Origin: Aulostomus chinensis
Lineage: Eukaryota; Chordata; Actinopteri; Syngnathiformes; Aulostomidae
Length of the DNA stretch: 64,000 bases
Reading direction: 5' to 3'
Assembly: GCA_037954235.1 (NCBI GenBank)
Contig: JBBMOA010000043.1
Coordinates: 124,001 to 188,000, forward strand
How positions within the stretch are numbered: the stretch's first letter is position 1; every line of letters begins with the position of its first letter. The notes beneath the pieces are model-generated. The model saw nothing but the letters and a program-made list of their open reading frames with translations, did no database searches and had not been told where the DNA came from. Of the stretch, positions 24,495 through 37,396 are shown piece after piece. Position numbers and translations under genes: made by a program.

Positions 24495-26551
24495 TACAGG
24501 AGTTCTGCATGAAGTGTTCATTTAGGCCTTCTCTCGCTGAGAAAACGCTATTTGTGACCTGCGACACAGAACAGCCATAACTTTTGTTCAAAGTAAGTTT
24601 TCAGTCAAGTTTCAACCTGAAAGCATAGAAAGATGCATAAACTTGAAGTTACAGGTGGATTTCAGTGAGTTTTCATCAAAATACAGGAGTTCTGCATGAA
24701 GTGTTCTTTTTGGCCTTCTCTCGCTGAGAAAACACTATTTGTGACCTGTGATACAAAAATGCCATAACTTTTCTTAAAAGTGAGTTTTCAGTCAAGTTTC
24801 AACCTGAAAGCATAGAAAGATGCATAAACTTGAAGTTACAGGTGGATTTCAGTGAGTTTTCATCAAAATACAGGAGTTCTGCATGAAGTGTTCATTTTGG
24901 CCTTCTCTCGCTGAGAAAACACTATTTGTGACCTGTGATACAAAAATGCCATAACTTTTGTTCAAAGTGAGTTTTCAGTCAAGTTTCAACCTGAAAGCTG
25001 AGAAAGATGCATAAACTTGAAGTTACAGCTTGATTTCAGTGAGTTTTCATCAAAATACAGGAGTTCTGCATGAAGTGTTCATTTTGGCCTTCTCTCGCTG
25101 AGAAAACACTATTTGTGACGTGTGATACAAAAATGCCATAACTTTTGTTCAAAGTGAGTTTTCAGTCAAGTTTCAACCTGAAAGCAAAGAAAGATGCATA
25201 ACCTTGAAGTTACAGCTTGATTTCAGTGAGTTTTCATCAAAATACAGGAGTTCTGCATGAAGTGTTCATTTTGGCCTTCTCTCACTGAGAAAACACTATT
25301 TGTGACCTGTGATACAAAAATGCCATAACTTTTGTTCAAAGTGAGTTTTCAGTCAAGTTTCAACCTGAAAGCATAGAAAGATGCATAAACTTGAAGTTAC
25401 AGCTTGATTTCAGTGAGTTTTCATCAAAATACAGGAGTTCTGCATGAAGTGTTCTTTTTGGCCTTCTCTCACTGAGAAAACACTATTTGTGACCTGGGAT
25501 ACAAAAATGCCATAACTTTTGTTCAAAGTGAGTTTTCAGTCAAGTTTCAACCTGAAAGCATAGAAAGATGCATAAACTTGAAGTTACAGCTTGATTTCAG
25601 TGAGTTTTCATCAAAATACAGGAATTCTGCATGAAGTGTTCTTTTTGGCCTTCTCTCGCTGAGAAAACACTATTTGTGACCTGTGATACAAAAATGCCAT
25701 AACTTTTTTTCAAAGTGAGTTTTCAGTCAAGTTTCAACCTGAAAGCATAGAAAGATGCATAAACTTGAAGTTACAGCTTGATTTCAGTGAGTTTTCATCA
25801 AAATACAGGAGTTCTGCATGAAGTGTTCATTTTGGCCTTCTCTCGCTGAGAAAACGCTATTTGTGACCTGCGACACAGAACAGCCATAACTTTTGTTCAA
25901 AGTGAGTTTTCAGTCAAGTTTCAACCTGAAAGTATAGAAAGATGCATAAACTTGAAGTTACAGGTGGATTTCAGTGAGTTTTCATCAAAATACAGGAGTT
26001 CTGCATGAAGTGTTCATTTTGGCCTTCTCTCGCTGAGAAAACACTATTTGTGATGTGTGATACAAAAATGCCATAACTTTTGTTCAAAGTGAGTTTTCAG
26101 TGAAGTTTCATCCTGAAAGCATAGAAAGATGCATAAACTTGAAGTTACAGCTTGATTTCAGCGAGTTTTCATCAAAATACAGGAATTCTGCATGAAGTGT
26201 TCTTTTTGGCCTTCTCTCGCTGAGAAAACACTATTTGTGACCTGTGATACAAAAATGCCATAACTTTTTTTCAAAGTGAGTTTTCAGTCAAGTTTCAACC
26301 CGAAAGCATAGAAAGATGCATAAACTTGAAGTTACAGCTTGATTTCAGTGAGTTTTCATCAAAATACAGGAGTTCTGCATGAAGTGTTCATTTTGGCCTT
26401 CTCTCACTGAGAAAACACTATTTGTGACCTGTGATACAAAAATGCCATAACTTTTGTTCAAAGTGAGTTTTCAGTCAAGTTTCAACCTGAAAGCATAGAA
26501 AGATGCATAAACTTGAAGTTACAGCTTGATTTCAGTGAGTTTTCATCAAAA
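24495..26551 (+). repeat. Block Q, copy 1 (11 monomers)
   Basis: Ordered markers are: CATTTAGG B with GTGGAT; GTTCTTTTT/CTTAAAAG; GCTGAG; GACGTG with GCAAAG and ATAACC; CACTG A; CACTG with GACCTGGGAT; GGAATTC/TTTTTTTC; B with AAGTATAG and GTGGAT; GATGTGTGAT with CAGTGAAG, TTCATCC and CAGCGAG; GGAATTC with AACCCGAA; CACTG A. The same eleven recur 3366 bp later. Confidence 0.88.
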
Positions 26552-26738
26552 TACAGGAGTTCTGCATGAAGTGTTCTTTTTGGCCTTCTCTCACTGAGAA
26601 AACACTATTTGTGACCTGGTATACAAAAATGCCATAACTTTTGTTCAAAGTGAGTTTTCAGTCAAGTTTCAACCTGAAAGCATAGAAAGATGCACAACCT
26701 TGAAGTTACAGCTTGATTTCAGTGAGTTTTCATCAAAA

Positions 26739-27860
26739 TACAGGAGTTCTGCATGAAGTGTTCATTTTGGCCTTCTCTCGCAGAGAAAACGCTATTTGTG
26801 ACCTGCGACACAGAACAGCCATAACTTTTGTTCAAAGTGAGTTTTCAGTCAAGTTTCAACCTGAAAGCATAGAAAGATGCATAAACTTGAAGTTACAGGT
26901 GGATTTCAGTGAGTTTTCATCAAAATACAGGAGTTCTGCATGAAGTGTTCTTTTTGGCCTTCTCTCGCTGAGAAAACACTATTTGTGACCTGTGATACAA
27001 AAATGCCATAACTTTTCTTAAAAGTGAGTTTTCAGTCAAGTTTAAACCTGAAAGCATATAAAGATGCATAAACTTGAAGTTACAGGTGGATTTCAGTGAG
27101 TTTTCATCAAAATACAGGAGTTCTGCATGAAGTGTTCATTTTGGCCTTCTCTCGCTGAGAAAACACTATTTGTGACCTGTGATACAAAAATGCCATAACT
27201 TTTGTTCAAAGTGAGTTTTCAGTCAAGTTTCAACCTGAAAGCTGAGAAAGATGCATAAACTTGAAGTTACAGCTTGATTTCAGTGAGTTTTCATCAAAAT
27301 ACAGGATTTCTGCATGAAGTGTTCATTTTGGCCTTCTCTCGCTGAGAAAACACTATTTGTGACGTGTGATACAAAAATGCCATAACTTTTGTTCAAAGTG
27401 AGTTTTCAGTCAAGTTTCAACCTGAAAATATAGAAAGATGCATAAACTTGAAGTTACAGCTTGATTTCAGTGAGTTTTAATCAAAATACAGGAGTTCTGC
27501 ATGAAGTGTTCATTTTGGCCTTCTCTCGCTGAGAAAACACTATTTGTGACCTGTGATACAAAAATGCCATAACTTTTGTTCAAAGTGAGTTTTCAGTCAA
27601 GTTTCAACCTGAAAGCATAGAAAGATGCATAAACTTGAAGTTACAGCTTGATTTCAGTGAGTTTTCATCAAAATACAGGAGTTCTGCATGAAGTGTTCAT
27701 TTAGGCCTTCTCTCGCTGAGAAAACGCTATTTGTGACCTGCGACACAGAACAGCCATAACTTTTGTTCAAAGTGAGTTTTCAGTCAAGTTTCAACCTGAA
27801 AGCATAGAAAGATGCACAACCTTGAAGTTACAGCTTGATTTCAGTGAGTTTTCATCAAAA
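26739..27860 (+). repeat. Block P, copy 2
   Basis: Copy of 21877-22998 at an offset of 26 monomers. The rare AGGATTTCTG marker is at 22441 in copy 1 and at 27303 here. Block Q copy 2 follows directly, so this region is a mosaic of two donor segments. Confidence 0.87.
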
Positions 27861-29917
27861 TACAGGAGTTCTGCATGAAGTGTTCATTTAGGCCTTCTCT
27901 CGCTGAGAAAACGCTATTTGTGACCTGCGACACAGAACAGCCATAACTTTTGTTCAAAGTGAGTTTTCAGTCAAGTTTCAACCTGAAAGCATAGAAAGAT
28001 GCATAAACTTGAAGTTACAGGTGGATTTCAGTGAGTTTTCATCAAAATACAGGAGTTCTGCATGAAGTGTTCTTTTTGGCCTTCTCTCGCTGAGAAAACA
28101 CTATTTGTGACCTGTGATACAAAAATGCCATAACTTTTCTTAAAAGTGAGTTTTCAGTCAAGTTTCAACCTGAAAGCATAGAAAGATGCATAAACTTGAA
28201 GTTACAGGTGGATTTCAGTGAGTTTTCATCAAAATACAGGAGTTCTGCATGAAGTGTTCATTTTGGCCTTCTCTCGCTGAGAAAACACTATTTGTGACCT
28301 GTGATACAAAAATGCCATAACTTTTGTTCAAAGTGAGTTTTCAGTCAAGTTTCAACCTGAAAGCTGAGAAAGATGCATAAACTTGAAGTTACAGCTTGAT
28401 TTCAGTGAGTTTTCATCAAAATACAGGAGTTCTGCATGAAGTGTTCATTTTGGCCTTCTCTCGCTGAGAAAACACTATTTGTGACGTGTGATACAAAAAT
28501 GCCATAACTTTTGTTCAAAGTGAGTTTTCAGTCAAGTTTCAACCTGAAAGCAAAGAAAGATGCATAACCTTGAAGTTACAGCTTGATTTCAGTGAGTTTT
28601 CATCAAAATACAGGAGTTCTGCATGAAGTGTTCATTTTGGCCTTCTCTCACTGAGAAAACACTATTTGTGACCTGTGATACAAAAATGCCATAACTTTTG
28701 TTCAAAGTGAGTTTTCAGTCAAGTTTCAACCTGAAAGCATAGAAAGATGCATAAACTTGAAGTTACAGCTTGATTTCAGTGAGTTTTCATCAAAATACAG
28801 GAGTTCTGCATGAAGTGTTCTTTTTGGCCTTCTCTCACTGAGAAAACACTATTTGTGACCTGGGATACAAAAATGCCATAACTTTTGTTCAAAGTGAGTT
28901 TTCAGTCAAGTTTCAACCTGAAAGCATAGAAAGATGCATAAACTTGAAGTTACAGCTTGATTTCAGTGAGTTTTCATCAAAATACAGGAATTCTGCATGA
29001 AGTGTTCTTTTTGGCCTTCTCTCGCTGAGAAAACACTATTTGTGACCTGTGATACAAAAATGCCATAACTTTTTTTCAAAGTGAGTTTTCAGTCAAGTTT
29101 CAACCTGAAAGCATAGAAAGATGCATAAACTTGAAGTTACAGCTTGATTTCAGTGAGTTTTCATCAAAATACAGGAGTTCTGCATGAAGTGTTCATTTTG
29201 GCCTTCTCTCGCTGAGAAAACGCTATTTGTGACCTGCGACACAGAACAGCCATAACTTTTGTTCAAAGTGAGTTTTCAGTCAAGTTTCAACCTGAAAGTA
29301 TAGAAAGATGCATAAACTTGAAGTTACAGGTGGATTTCAGTGAGTTTTCATCAAAATACAGGAGTTCTGCATGAAGTGTTCATTTTGGCCTTCTCTCGCT
29401 GAGAAAACACTATTTGTGATGTGTGATACAAAAATGCCATAACTTTTGTTCAAAGTGAGTTTTCAGTGAAGTTTCATCCTGAAAGCATAGAAAGATGCAT
29501 AAACTTGAAGTTACAGCTTGATTTCAGCGAGTTTTCATCAAAATACAGGAATTCTGCATGAAGTGTTCTTTTTGGCCTTCTCTCGCTGAGAAAACACTAT
29601 TTGTGACCTGTGATACAAAAATGCCATAACTTTTTTTCAAAGTGAGTTTTCAGTCAAGTTTCAACCCGAAAGCATAGAAAGATGCATAAACTTGAAGTTA
29701 CAGCTTGATTTCAGTGAGTTTTCATCAAAATACAGGAGTTCTGCATGAAGTGTTCATTTTGGCCTTCTCTCACTGAGAAAACACTATTTGTGACCTGTGA
29801 TACAAAAATGCCATAACTTTTGTTCAAAGTGAGTTTTCAGTCAAGTTTCAACCTGAAAGCATAGAAAGATGCATAAACTTGAAGTTACAGCTTGATTTCA
29901 GTGAGTTTTCATCAAAA
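27861..29917 (+). repeat. Block Q, copy 2
   Basis: Same eleven-monomer order as 24495-26551 at an offset of 3366 bp (18 monomers). The rare marker GACCTGGGAT is at 25491 and 28857; TGATGTGTGA is at 26051 and 29417. The monomer after copy 1 (26552) has GGTAT and GCACAACC, whereas copy 2 continues into a 935-bp repeat. Confidence 0.88.
28983..29917 (+). repeat. 5-mer repeat (935 bp), copy 1
   Basis: The monomers are GGAATTC/TTTTTTTC, B with AAGTATAG and GTGGAT, GATGTGTGAT, GGAATTC/TTTTTTTC, and CACTG A. The first four recur at 29918-30665, 935 bp later. This segment is also the right part of Block Q copy 2, so the 5-mer step came after the 18-monomer duplication. Confidence 0.85.
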
Positions 29918-30665
29918 TACAGGAATTCTGCATGAAGTGTTCTTTTTGGCCTTCTCTCGCTGAGAAAACACTATTTGTGACCTGTGATACAAAAATGCCA
30001 TAACTTTTTTTCAAAGTGAGTTTTCAGTCAAGTTTCAACCTGAAAGCATAGAAAGATGCATAAACTTGAAGTTACAGCTTGATTTCAGTGAGTTTTCATC
30101 AAAATACAGGAGTTCTGCATGAAGTGTTCATTTTGGCCTTCTCTCGCTGAGAAAACGCTATTTGTGACCTGCGACACAGAAAAGCCATAACTTTTGTTCA
30201 AAGTGAGTTTTCAGTCAAGTTTCAACCTGAAAGTATAGAAAGATGCATAAACTTGAAGTTACAGGTGGATTTCAGTGAGTTTTCATCAAAATACAGGAGT
30301 TCTGCATGAAGTGTTCATGTTGGCCTTCTCTCGCTGAGAAAACACTATTTGTGATGTGTGATACAAAAATGCCATAACTTTTGTTCAAAGTGAGTTTTCA
30401 GTGAAGTTTCATCCTGAAAGCATAGAAAGATGCATAAACTTGAAGTTACAGCTTGATTTCAGCGAGTTTTCATCAAAATACAGGAATTCTGCATGAAGTG
30501 TTCTTTTTGGCCTTCTCTCGCTGAGAAAACACTATTTGTGACCTGTGATACAAAAATGACATAACTTTTTTTCAAAGTGAGTTTTCAGTCAAGTTTCAAC
30601 CTGAAAGCATAGAAAGATGCATAAACTTGAAGTTACAGCTTGATTTCAGTGAGTTTTCATCAAAA
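29918..30665 (+). repeat. 5-mer repeat, copy 2 (four monomers)
   Basis: Matches 28983-29730 with private changes: AGAAAAGCC in the B monomer, GTTCATGTTGG at 30292, and ATGACATAAC with an unchanged T-tract at 30479. It also lacks the AACCCGAA of its template. Confidence 0.85.
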
Positions 30666-31039
30666 TACAGGAGTTCTGCATGAAGTGTTCATTTTGGCCT
30701 TCTCTTGCTGAGAAAACGCTATTTGTGACCTGCGACACAGAACAGCCATAACTTTTGTTCAAAGTGAGTTTTCAGTCAAGTTTCAACCTGAAAGCAAAGA
30801 AAGATGCATAACCTTGAAGTTACAGCTTGATTTCAGTGAGTTTTCATCAAAATACAGGAGTTATGCATGAAGTGTTAATTTTGGCCTCCTGTCGCTGAGA
30901 AAACGCTATTTGTGACCTGCGACACAGAACAGCCATAACTTTTGTTCAAAGTGAGTTTTCAGTCAAGTTTCAACCTGAAAGCATAGAAAGATGCATAAAC
31001 TTGAAGTTACAGCTTGATTTCAGTGAGTTTTCATCAAAA
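30666..31039 (+). repeat. Representative D-C dimer
   Basis: The D monomer has A at 132 (GCAAAG) and C at 147 (ATAACC). The C monomer that follows has A at 11 (GTTATGC), A at 25 (GTTAATTTT), C at 36 (CCTCC) and the B core, often with T at 80 (AACATCC). The same neighbour order is seen at 31601, 35154, 38331, 39266, 42441, 43376, 46551, 49163, 49722, 50469, 54953, 60373, 60747, 60934 and 61495. Some D monomers are incomplete (49163 lacks ATAACC) and some C monomers lack A at 11 (39450, 55140, 61682). Confidence 0.85.
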
Positions 31040-31600
31040 TACCGGAGTTCTGCATGAAGTGTTCATTTTGGCCTTCTCTCGCTGAGAAAACACTATTTGT
31101 GACCTGTGATACAAAAATGCCATAACTTTTGTTCAAAGTGAGTTTTCAGTCAAGTTTCAACCTGAAAGCATAGAAAGATGCATAAACTTGAAGTTACAGC
31201 TTGATTTCAGTGAGTTTTCATCAAAATACAGGAATTCTGCATGAAGTGTTCATTTTGGCCTTCTCTCGCTGAGAAAACACTATTTGTGACCTGTGATACA
31301 AAAATGCCATAACTTTTGTTCAAAGTGAGTTTTCAGTCAAGTTTCAACCTGAAAGCATAGAAAGATGCATAAACTTGAAGTTACAGCTTGATTTCAGTGA
31401 GTTTTCATCAAAATACAGGAATTCTGCATGAAGTGTTCTTTTTGGTCTTCTCTCGCTGAGAAAACACTATTTGTGACCTGTGATACAAAAATGCCATAAC
31501 TTTTTTTCAAAGTGAGTTTTCAGTCAAGTTTCAACCTGAAAGCATAGAAAGATGCATAAACTTGAAGTTACAGCTTGATTTCAGTGAGTTTTCATCAAAA
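30666..31600 (+). repeat. 5-mer repeat with the first D-C dimer, copy 1
   Basis: The monomers are: a CTTGCTG B monomer carrying the D marks GCAAAG and ATAACC; a C monomer with GTTATGC, GTTAATTTT and CCTCCTGTC; an A starting TACCGGAG; a GGAATTC A; a GGAATTC/GGTCTTC/TTTTTTTC monomer. The first three recur 935 bp later. Confidence 0.85.
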
Positions 31601-32161
31601 TACAGGAGTTCTGCATGAAGTGTTCATTTTGGCCTTCTCTTGCTGAGAAAACGCTATTTGTGACCTGCGACACAGAACAGCCATAACTTTTGTTCAAAGT
31701 GAGTTTTCAGTCAAGTTTCAACCTGAAAGCAAAGAAAGATGCATAACCTTGAAGTTACAGCTTGATTTCAGTGAGTTTTCATCAAAATACAGGAGTTATG
31801 CATGAAGTGTTAATTTTGGCCTCCTGTCGCTGAGAAAACGCTATTTTTGACCTGCGACACAGAACAGCCATAACTTTTGTTCAAAGTTAGTTTTCAGTCA
31901 AGTTTCAACCTGAAAGCATAGAAAGATGCATAAACTTGAAGTTACAGCTTGATTTCAGTGAGTTTTCATCAAAATACCGGAGTTCTGCATGAAGTGTTCA
32001 TTTTGGCCTTCTCTCGCTGAGAAAACACTATTTGTGACCTGTGATACAAAAATGCCATAACTTTTGTTCAAAGTGAGTTTTCAGTCAAGATTCAACCTGA
32101 AAGCATAGAAAGATGCATAAACTTGAAGTTACAGCTTGATTTCAGTGAGTTTTCATCAAAA
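31601..32161 (+). repeat. 5-mer repeat with D-C dimer, copy 2 (three monomers)
   Basis: Matches 30666-31226. The C monomer has two extra changes, ATTTTTGACC and AAGTTAG, and the TACCGGAG monomer has CAAGATTC. The fourth monomer (32162) diverges, with GTTTTTTTTGG, CACTG and CTTTCTTTC. Confidence 0.82.
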
Positions 32162-35100
32162 TACAGGAATTCTGCATGAAGTGTTTTTTTTGGCCTTCTC
32201 TCACTGAGAAAACACTATTTGTGACCTGTGATACAAAAATGCCATAACTTTCTTTCAAAGTGAGTTTTCAGTCAAGTTTCAACCTGAAAGCATAGAAAGA
32301 TGCATAAACTTGAAGTTACAGCTTGATTTCAGTGAGTTTTCATCAAAATACAGGAGTTCTGCATGAAGTGTTCTTTTTGGCCTTCTCTCACTGAGAAAAC
32401 ACTATTTGTGACCTGTGATACAAAAATGCCATAACTTTTGTTCAAAGTGAGTTTTCAGTCAAGTTTCAACCTGAAAGCATAGAAAGATGCATAAACTTGA
32501 AGTTACAGCTTGATTTCAGTGAGTTTTCATCAAAATACAGGAGTTCTGCATGAAGTGTTCTTTTTGGCCTTCTCTCGCTGAGAAAACACTATTTGTGACC
32601 TGTGATACAAAATTGCCATAACTTTTCTTCAAAGTGAGTTTTTAGTCAAGTTTCAACCTGAAAGCATAGAAAGATGCATCAAGTTGAAGTTACAGGTGGA
32701 TTTCAGTGAGTTTTCATCAAAATACAGGAGTTCTGCATGAAGTGTTCATTTTGGCCTTCTCTCACTGAGAAAACACTATTTGTGACCTGTGATACAAAAA
32801 TGCCATAACTTTTGTTCAAAGTGAGTTTTCAGTCAAGTTTCAACCTGAAAGCATAGAAAGATGCATAAACTTGAAGTTACAGCTTGATTTCAGTGAGTTT
32901 TCATCAAAATACAGGAGTTCTGCATGAAGTTTTCATTTTGGCCTTCTCTCGCTGAGAAAACACTATTTGTGACCTGTGATACAAAAATGCCATAACTTTT
33001 TTTAAAAGTGAGTTTTCAGTCAAGTTTCAACCTGAAAGCATAGAAAGTTGCATAAACTTGAAGTTACAGCTTGATTTCAGTGAGTTTTCATCAAAATACA
33101 GGAGTTCTGCATGAAGTGTTCATTTTGGCTTTCTCTCGCTGAGAAAACCCTATTTGTGACCTGCGACACAGAACAGCCATAACTTTTGTTCAAAGTGAGT
33201 TTTCAGTCAAGTTTCAACCTGAAAGAATAGAAAGATGCATCAACTTGAAGTTACAGCTTTATTTCAGTGAGTTTTCATCAAAATACAGGAGTTCTGCATG
33301 AAGTGTTCATTTTGGCCTTCTCTCGCTGAGAAAACGCTATTTGTGACCTGCGACACAGAACAGCCATAACTTTTGTTCAAAGTGAGTTTTCAGTCAAGTT
33401 TCAACCTGAAAGCATAGAAAGATGCATAAACTTGAAGTTACAGCTTTATTTCAGTGAATTTTCATCAAAATACAGGAGTTCTGCATGAAGTGTTCTTTTT
33501 GGTCTTCTCTCGCTGAGAAAACACTATTTGTGACCTGTGATACAAAATTGCCATAACTTTTCTTCAAAGTGAGTTTTAAGTCAAGTTTCAACCTGAAAGC
33601 ATAGAAAGATGCATAAACTTGAAGTTACAGTTGGATTTCAGTGAGTTTTCATCAAAATACAGGAGTTCTGCATGAAGTGTTCATTTTGGCCTTCTCTCGC
33701 TGAGAAAACACTATTTGTGACGTGTGATACAAAAATGCCATAACTTTTGTTCAAAGTGAGTTTTCAGTCAAGTTTCAACCTGAAAGCGTAGAAAGATGCA
33801 TAAACTTGAAGTTACAGCTTGCTTTCAGTGAGTTTTCATCAAAATACAGGAGTTCTGCATGAAGTGTTCATTTTGGCTTTCTCTCGCTGAGAAAACGCTA
33901 TTTGTGACCTGTGATACAAAAATGCCATAACTTTTTTTAAAAGTGAGTTTTCAGTCAAGTTTCAACCTGAAAGCATAGAAAGATGCATAAACTTGAAGTT
34001 ACAGCTTGATTTCAGTGAGTTTTCATCAAAATACAGGAGTTCTGCATGAAGTGTTCATTTTGGCTTTCTCTCGCTGAGAAAACGCTATTTGTGACCTGCG
34101 ACACAGAACAGCCATAACTTTTGTTCAAAGTGAGTTTTCAGTCAAGTTTCAACCTGAAAGCATAGAAAGATGCATAAACTTGAAGTTACAGGTGGATTTC
34201 AGTGAGTTTTCATCAAAATACAGGAGTTCTGCATGAAGTGTTCATTTTGGCCTTCTCTCGCTGAGAAAACACTATTTGTGACCTGTGATACAAAAATGCC
34301 ATAACTTTTGTTCAAAGTGAGTTTTCAGTCAAGTTTCAACCTGAAAGCTGAGAAAGATGCATAAACTTGAAGTTACAGCTTGATTTCAGTGAGTTTTCAT
34401 CAAAATACAGGAGTTCTGCATGAAGTGTTCATTTTGGCCTTCTCTCGCTTAGAAAACACTATTTGTGACGTGTGATACAAAAATGCCATAACTTTTGTTC
34501 AAAGTGAGTTTTCAGTCAAGTTTCAACCTGAAAGCAAAGAAAGATGCATAACCTTGAAGTTACAGCTTGATTTCAGTGAGTTTTCATCAAAATACAGGGG
34601 TTCTGCATGAAGTGTTCTTTTTGGCCTTCTCTCACTGAGAAAACACTATTTGTGACCTGTGAAACAAAAATGCCATAACTTTTGTTCAAAGTGAGTTTTC
34701 AGTCAAGTTTCAACCTGAAAGCATAGAAAGATGCATAAACTTGAAGTTACAGCTTGATTTCAGTGAGTTTTCATCAAAATACAGGAATTCTGCATGAAGT
34801 GTTCTTTTTGGCCTTCTCTCGCTGAGAAAACACTATTTGTGACCTGTGATACAAAAATGCCATAACTTTTTTTCAAAGTGAGTTTTCAGTCAAGTTTCAA
34901 CCTGAAAGCATAGAAAGATGCATAAACTTGAAGTTACAGCTTGATTTCAGTGAGTTTTGATCAAAATACAGGAGTTCTGCATGAAGTGTTCATTTTGGCC
35001 TTCTCTCGCTGAGAAAACGCAATTTGTGACCTGCGACACAGAACAGCCATAACTTTTGTTCAAAGTGAGTTTTAAGTCAAGTTTCAACCTGAAAGTATAG

Positions 35101-37396
35101 AAAGATGCATAAACTTGAAGTTACAGGTGGATTTCAGTGAGTTTTCATCAAAATACAGGAGTTCTGCATGAAGTGTTCATTTTGGCCTTCTCTCGCTGAG
35201 AAAACACTATTTGTGATGTGTGATACAAAAATGCCATAACTTTTGTTCAAAGTGAGTTTTCAGTGAAGTTTCAACCTGAAAGCAAAGAAAGATGCATAAC
35301 CTTGAAGTTACAGCTTGATTTCAGTGAGTTTTCATCAAAATACAGGAGTTATGCATGAAGTGTTAATTTTGGCCTCCTCTCGCTGAGAAAACGCTATTTG
35401 TGACCTGCGACACAGAACATCCATAACTTTTTTTCAAAGTGAGTTTTCAATCAAGTTTCAACCTGAAAACATAGAAAGATGCATAAACTGGAAGTTACAG
35501 CTTGATTTCAGTGAGTTTTCATCAAAATACAAGAGTTCTGCATGAAGTGTTCTTTTTGGCCTTCTCTCGCTGAGAAAACACTATTTGTGACCTGTGATAC
35601 AAAAATGCCATAACTTTTCTTCAAAGTGAGTTTTAAGTCAAGTTTCAACCTGAAAGCATAGAAAGATGCATAAACTTGAAGTTACAGGTGGATTTCAGTG
35701 AGTTTTCATCAAAATACAGGAGTTCTGCATGAAGTGTTCATTTGGCCTTCTCTCGCTGAGAAAACACTATTTGTGACCTGTGATACAAAAATGCCATAAC
35801 TTTTGTTCAAAGTGAGTTTTCAGTCAAGTTTCAACCTGAAAGCATAGAAAGATGCATAAACTTGAAGTTACAGCTTGATTTCAGTGAGTTTTCATCAAAA
35901 TACAGGAGTTATGCATGAAGTGTTAATTTTGGCCTCCTCTCGCTGAGAAAACGCTATTTGTGACCTGCGACACAGAACATCCATAACTTTTGTTCAAAGT
36001 GAGTTTTCAGTCAAGTTTCAACCTGAAAACATAGAAAGATGCATAAACTTGAAGTTACAGCTTGATTTCAGTGAATTATCATCAAAATACAGGAGTTCTG
36101 CATGAAGCTTTCATTTTGGCCTTCTCTCGCTGAGAAAACACTATTTGTGACCTGTGATACAAAAATGCCACAACTTTTTTTTAAAGTGAGTTTTCAGTCA
36201 AGTTTCAACCTGAAAGCATAGAAAGATGCATAAACTTGAAGTTACAGCTTTATTTCAGTGAATTTTCATCAAAATACAGGAGTTCTGCATGAAGTGTTCT
36301 TTTTGGTCTTCTCTCGCTGAGAAAACACTATTTGTGACCTGTGATACAAAATTGCCATAACTTTTCTTCAAAGTGAGTTTTAAGTCAAGTTTCAACCTGA
36401 AAGCATAGAAAGATGCATAAACTTGAAGTTACAGGTGGATTTCAGTGAGTTTTCATCAAAATACAGGAGTTCTGCATGAAGTGTTCATTTTGGCCTTCTC
36501 TCGCTGAGAAAACACTATTTGTGACCTGTGATACAAAAATGCCATAACTTTTGTTCAAAGTGAGTTTTCAGTCAAGTTTCAACCTGAAAGCTGAGAAAGA
36601 TGCATAAACTTGAAGTTACAGCTTGATTTCAGTGAGTTTTCATCAAAATACAGGAGTTCTGCATGAAGTGTTCATTTTGGCCTCCTCTCGCTGAGAAAAC
36701 ACTATTTGTGACGTGTGATACAAAAATGCCATAACTTTTGTTCAAAGTGAGTTTTCAGTCAAGTTTCAACCTGAAAGCAAAGAAAGATGCATAACCTTGA
36801 AGTTACAGCTTGATTTCAGTGAGTTTTCATCAAAATACAGGAGTTCTGCATGAAGTGTTCATTTTGGCCTTCTCTCGCTGAGAAAACACTATTTGTGACC
36901 TGTGATACAAAAATGCCATAACTTTTGTTCAAAGTGAGTTTTCAGTCAAGTTTCAACCTGAAAGCATAGAAAGATGCATAAACTTGAATTTACAGCTTGA
37001 TTTCAGTGAGTTTTCATCAAAATACAGGAATTCTGCATGAAGTGTTCATTTTGGCCTTCTCTCACTGAGAAAACACTATTTGTGACCTGTGATACAAAAA
37101 TGCCATAACTTTTTTTCAAAGTGAGTTTTCAGTCAAGTTTCAACCTGAAAGCATAGAAAGATGCATAAACTTGAAGTTACAGCTTGATTTCAGTGAGTTT
37201 TCATCAAAATACAGGACTTCTGCATGAAGTGTTCTTTTTGGCCTTCTCTCGCTGAGAAAACACTATTTGTGACCTGTGATACAAAAATGCCATAACTTTT
37301 TTTAAAAGTGAGTTTTCAGTCAAGTGTCAACCTGAAATCATAGAAAGATGCATAAACTTGAAGTTACAGGTTGATTTCAGTGAGTTTTCATCAAAA
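32162..37396 (+). repeat. Diverged, poorly ordered segment (28 monomers)
   Basis: Adjacent monomers carry many private substitutions and no long copy is seen. Short echoes exist. The pair of a TTTATTTCAGTGAA-ending monomer followed by GGTCTTC/CAAAATTG/CTTCAAAG occurs at 33284-33657 and again at 36088-36461. The GCTGAG then GACGTG/GCAAAG pair occurs at 34219 and 36462, as in Block Q. One monomer (35715) is a base short at GTTCATTTGG. No gene or insertion is present. Confidence 0.75.
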
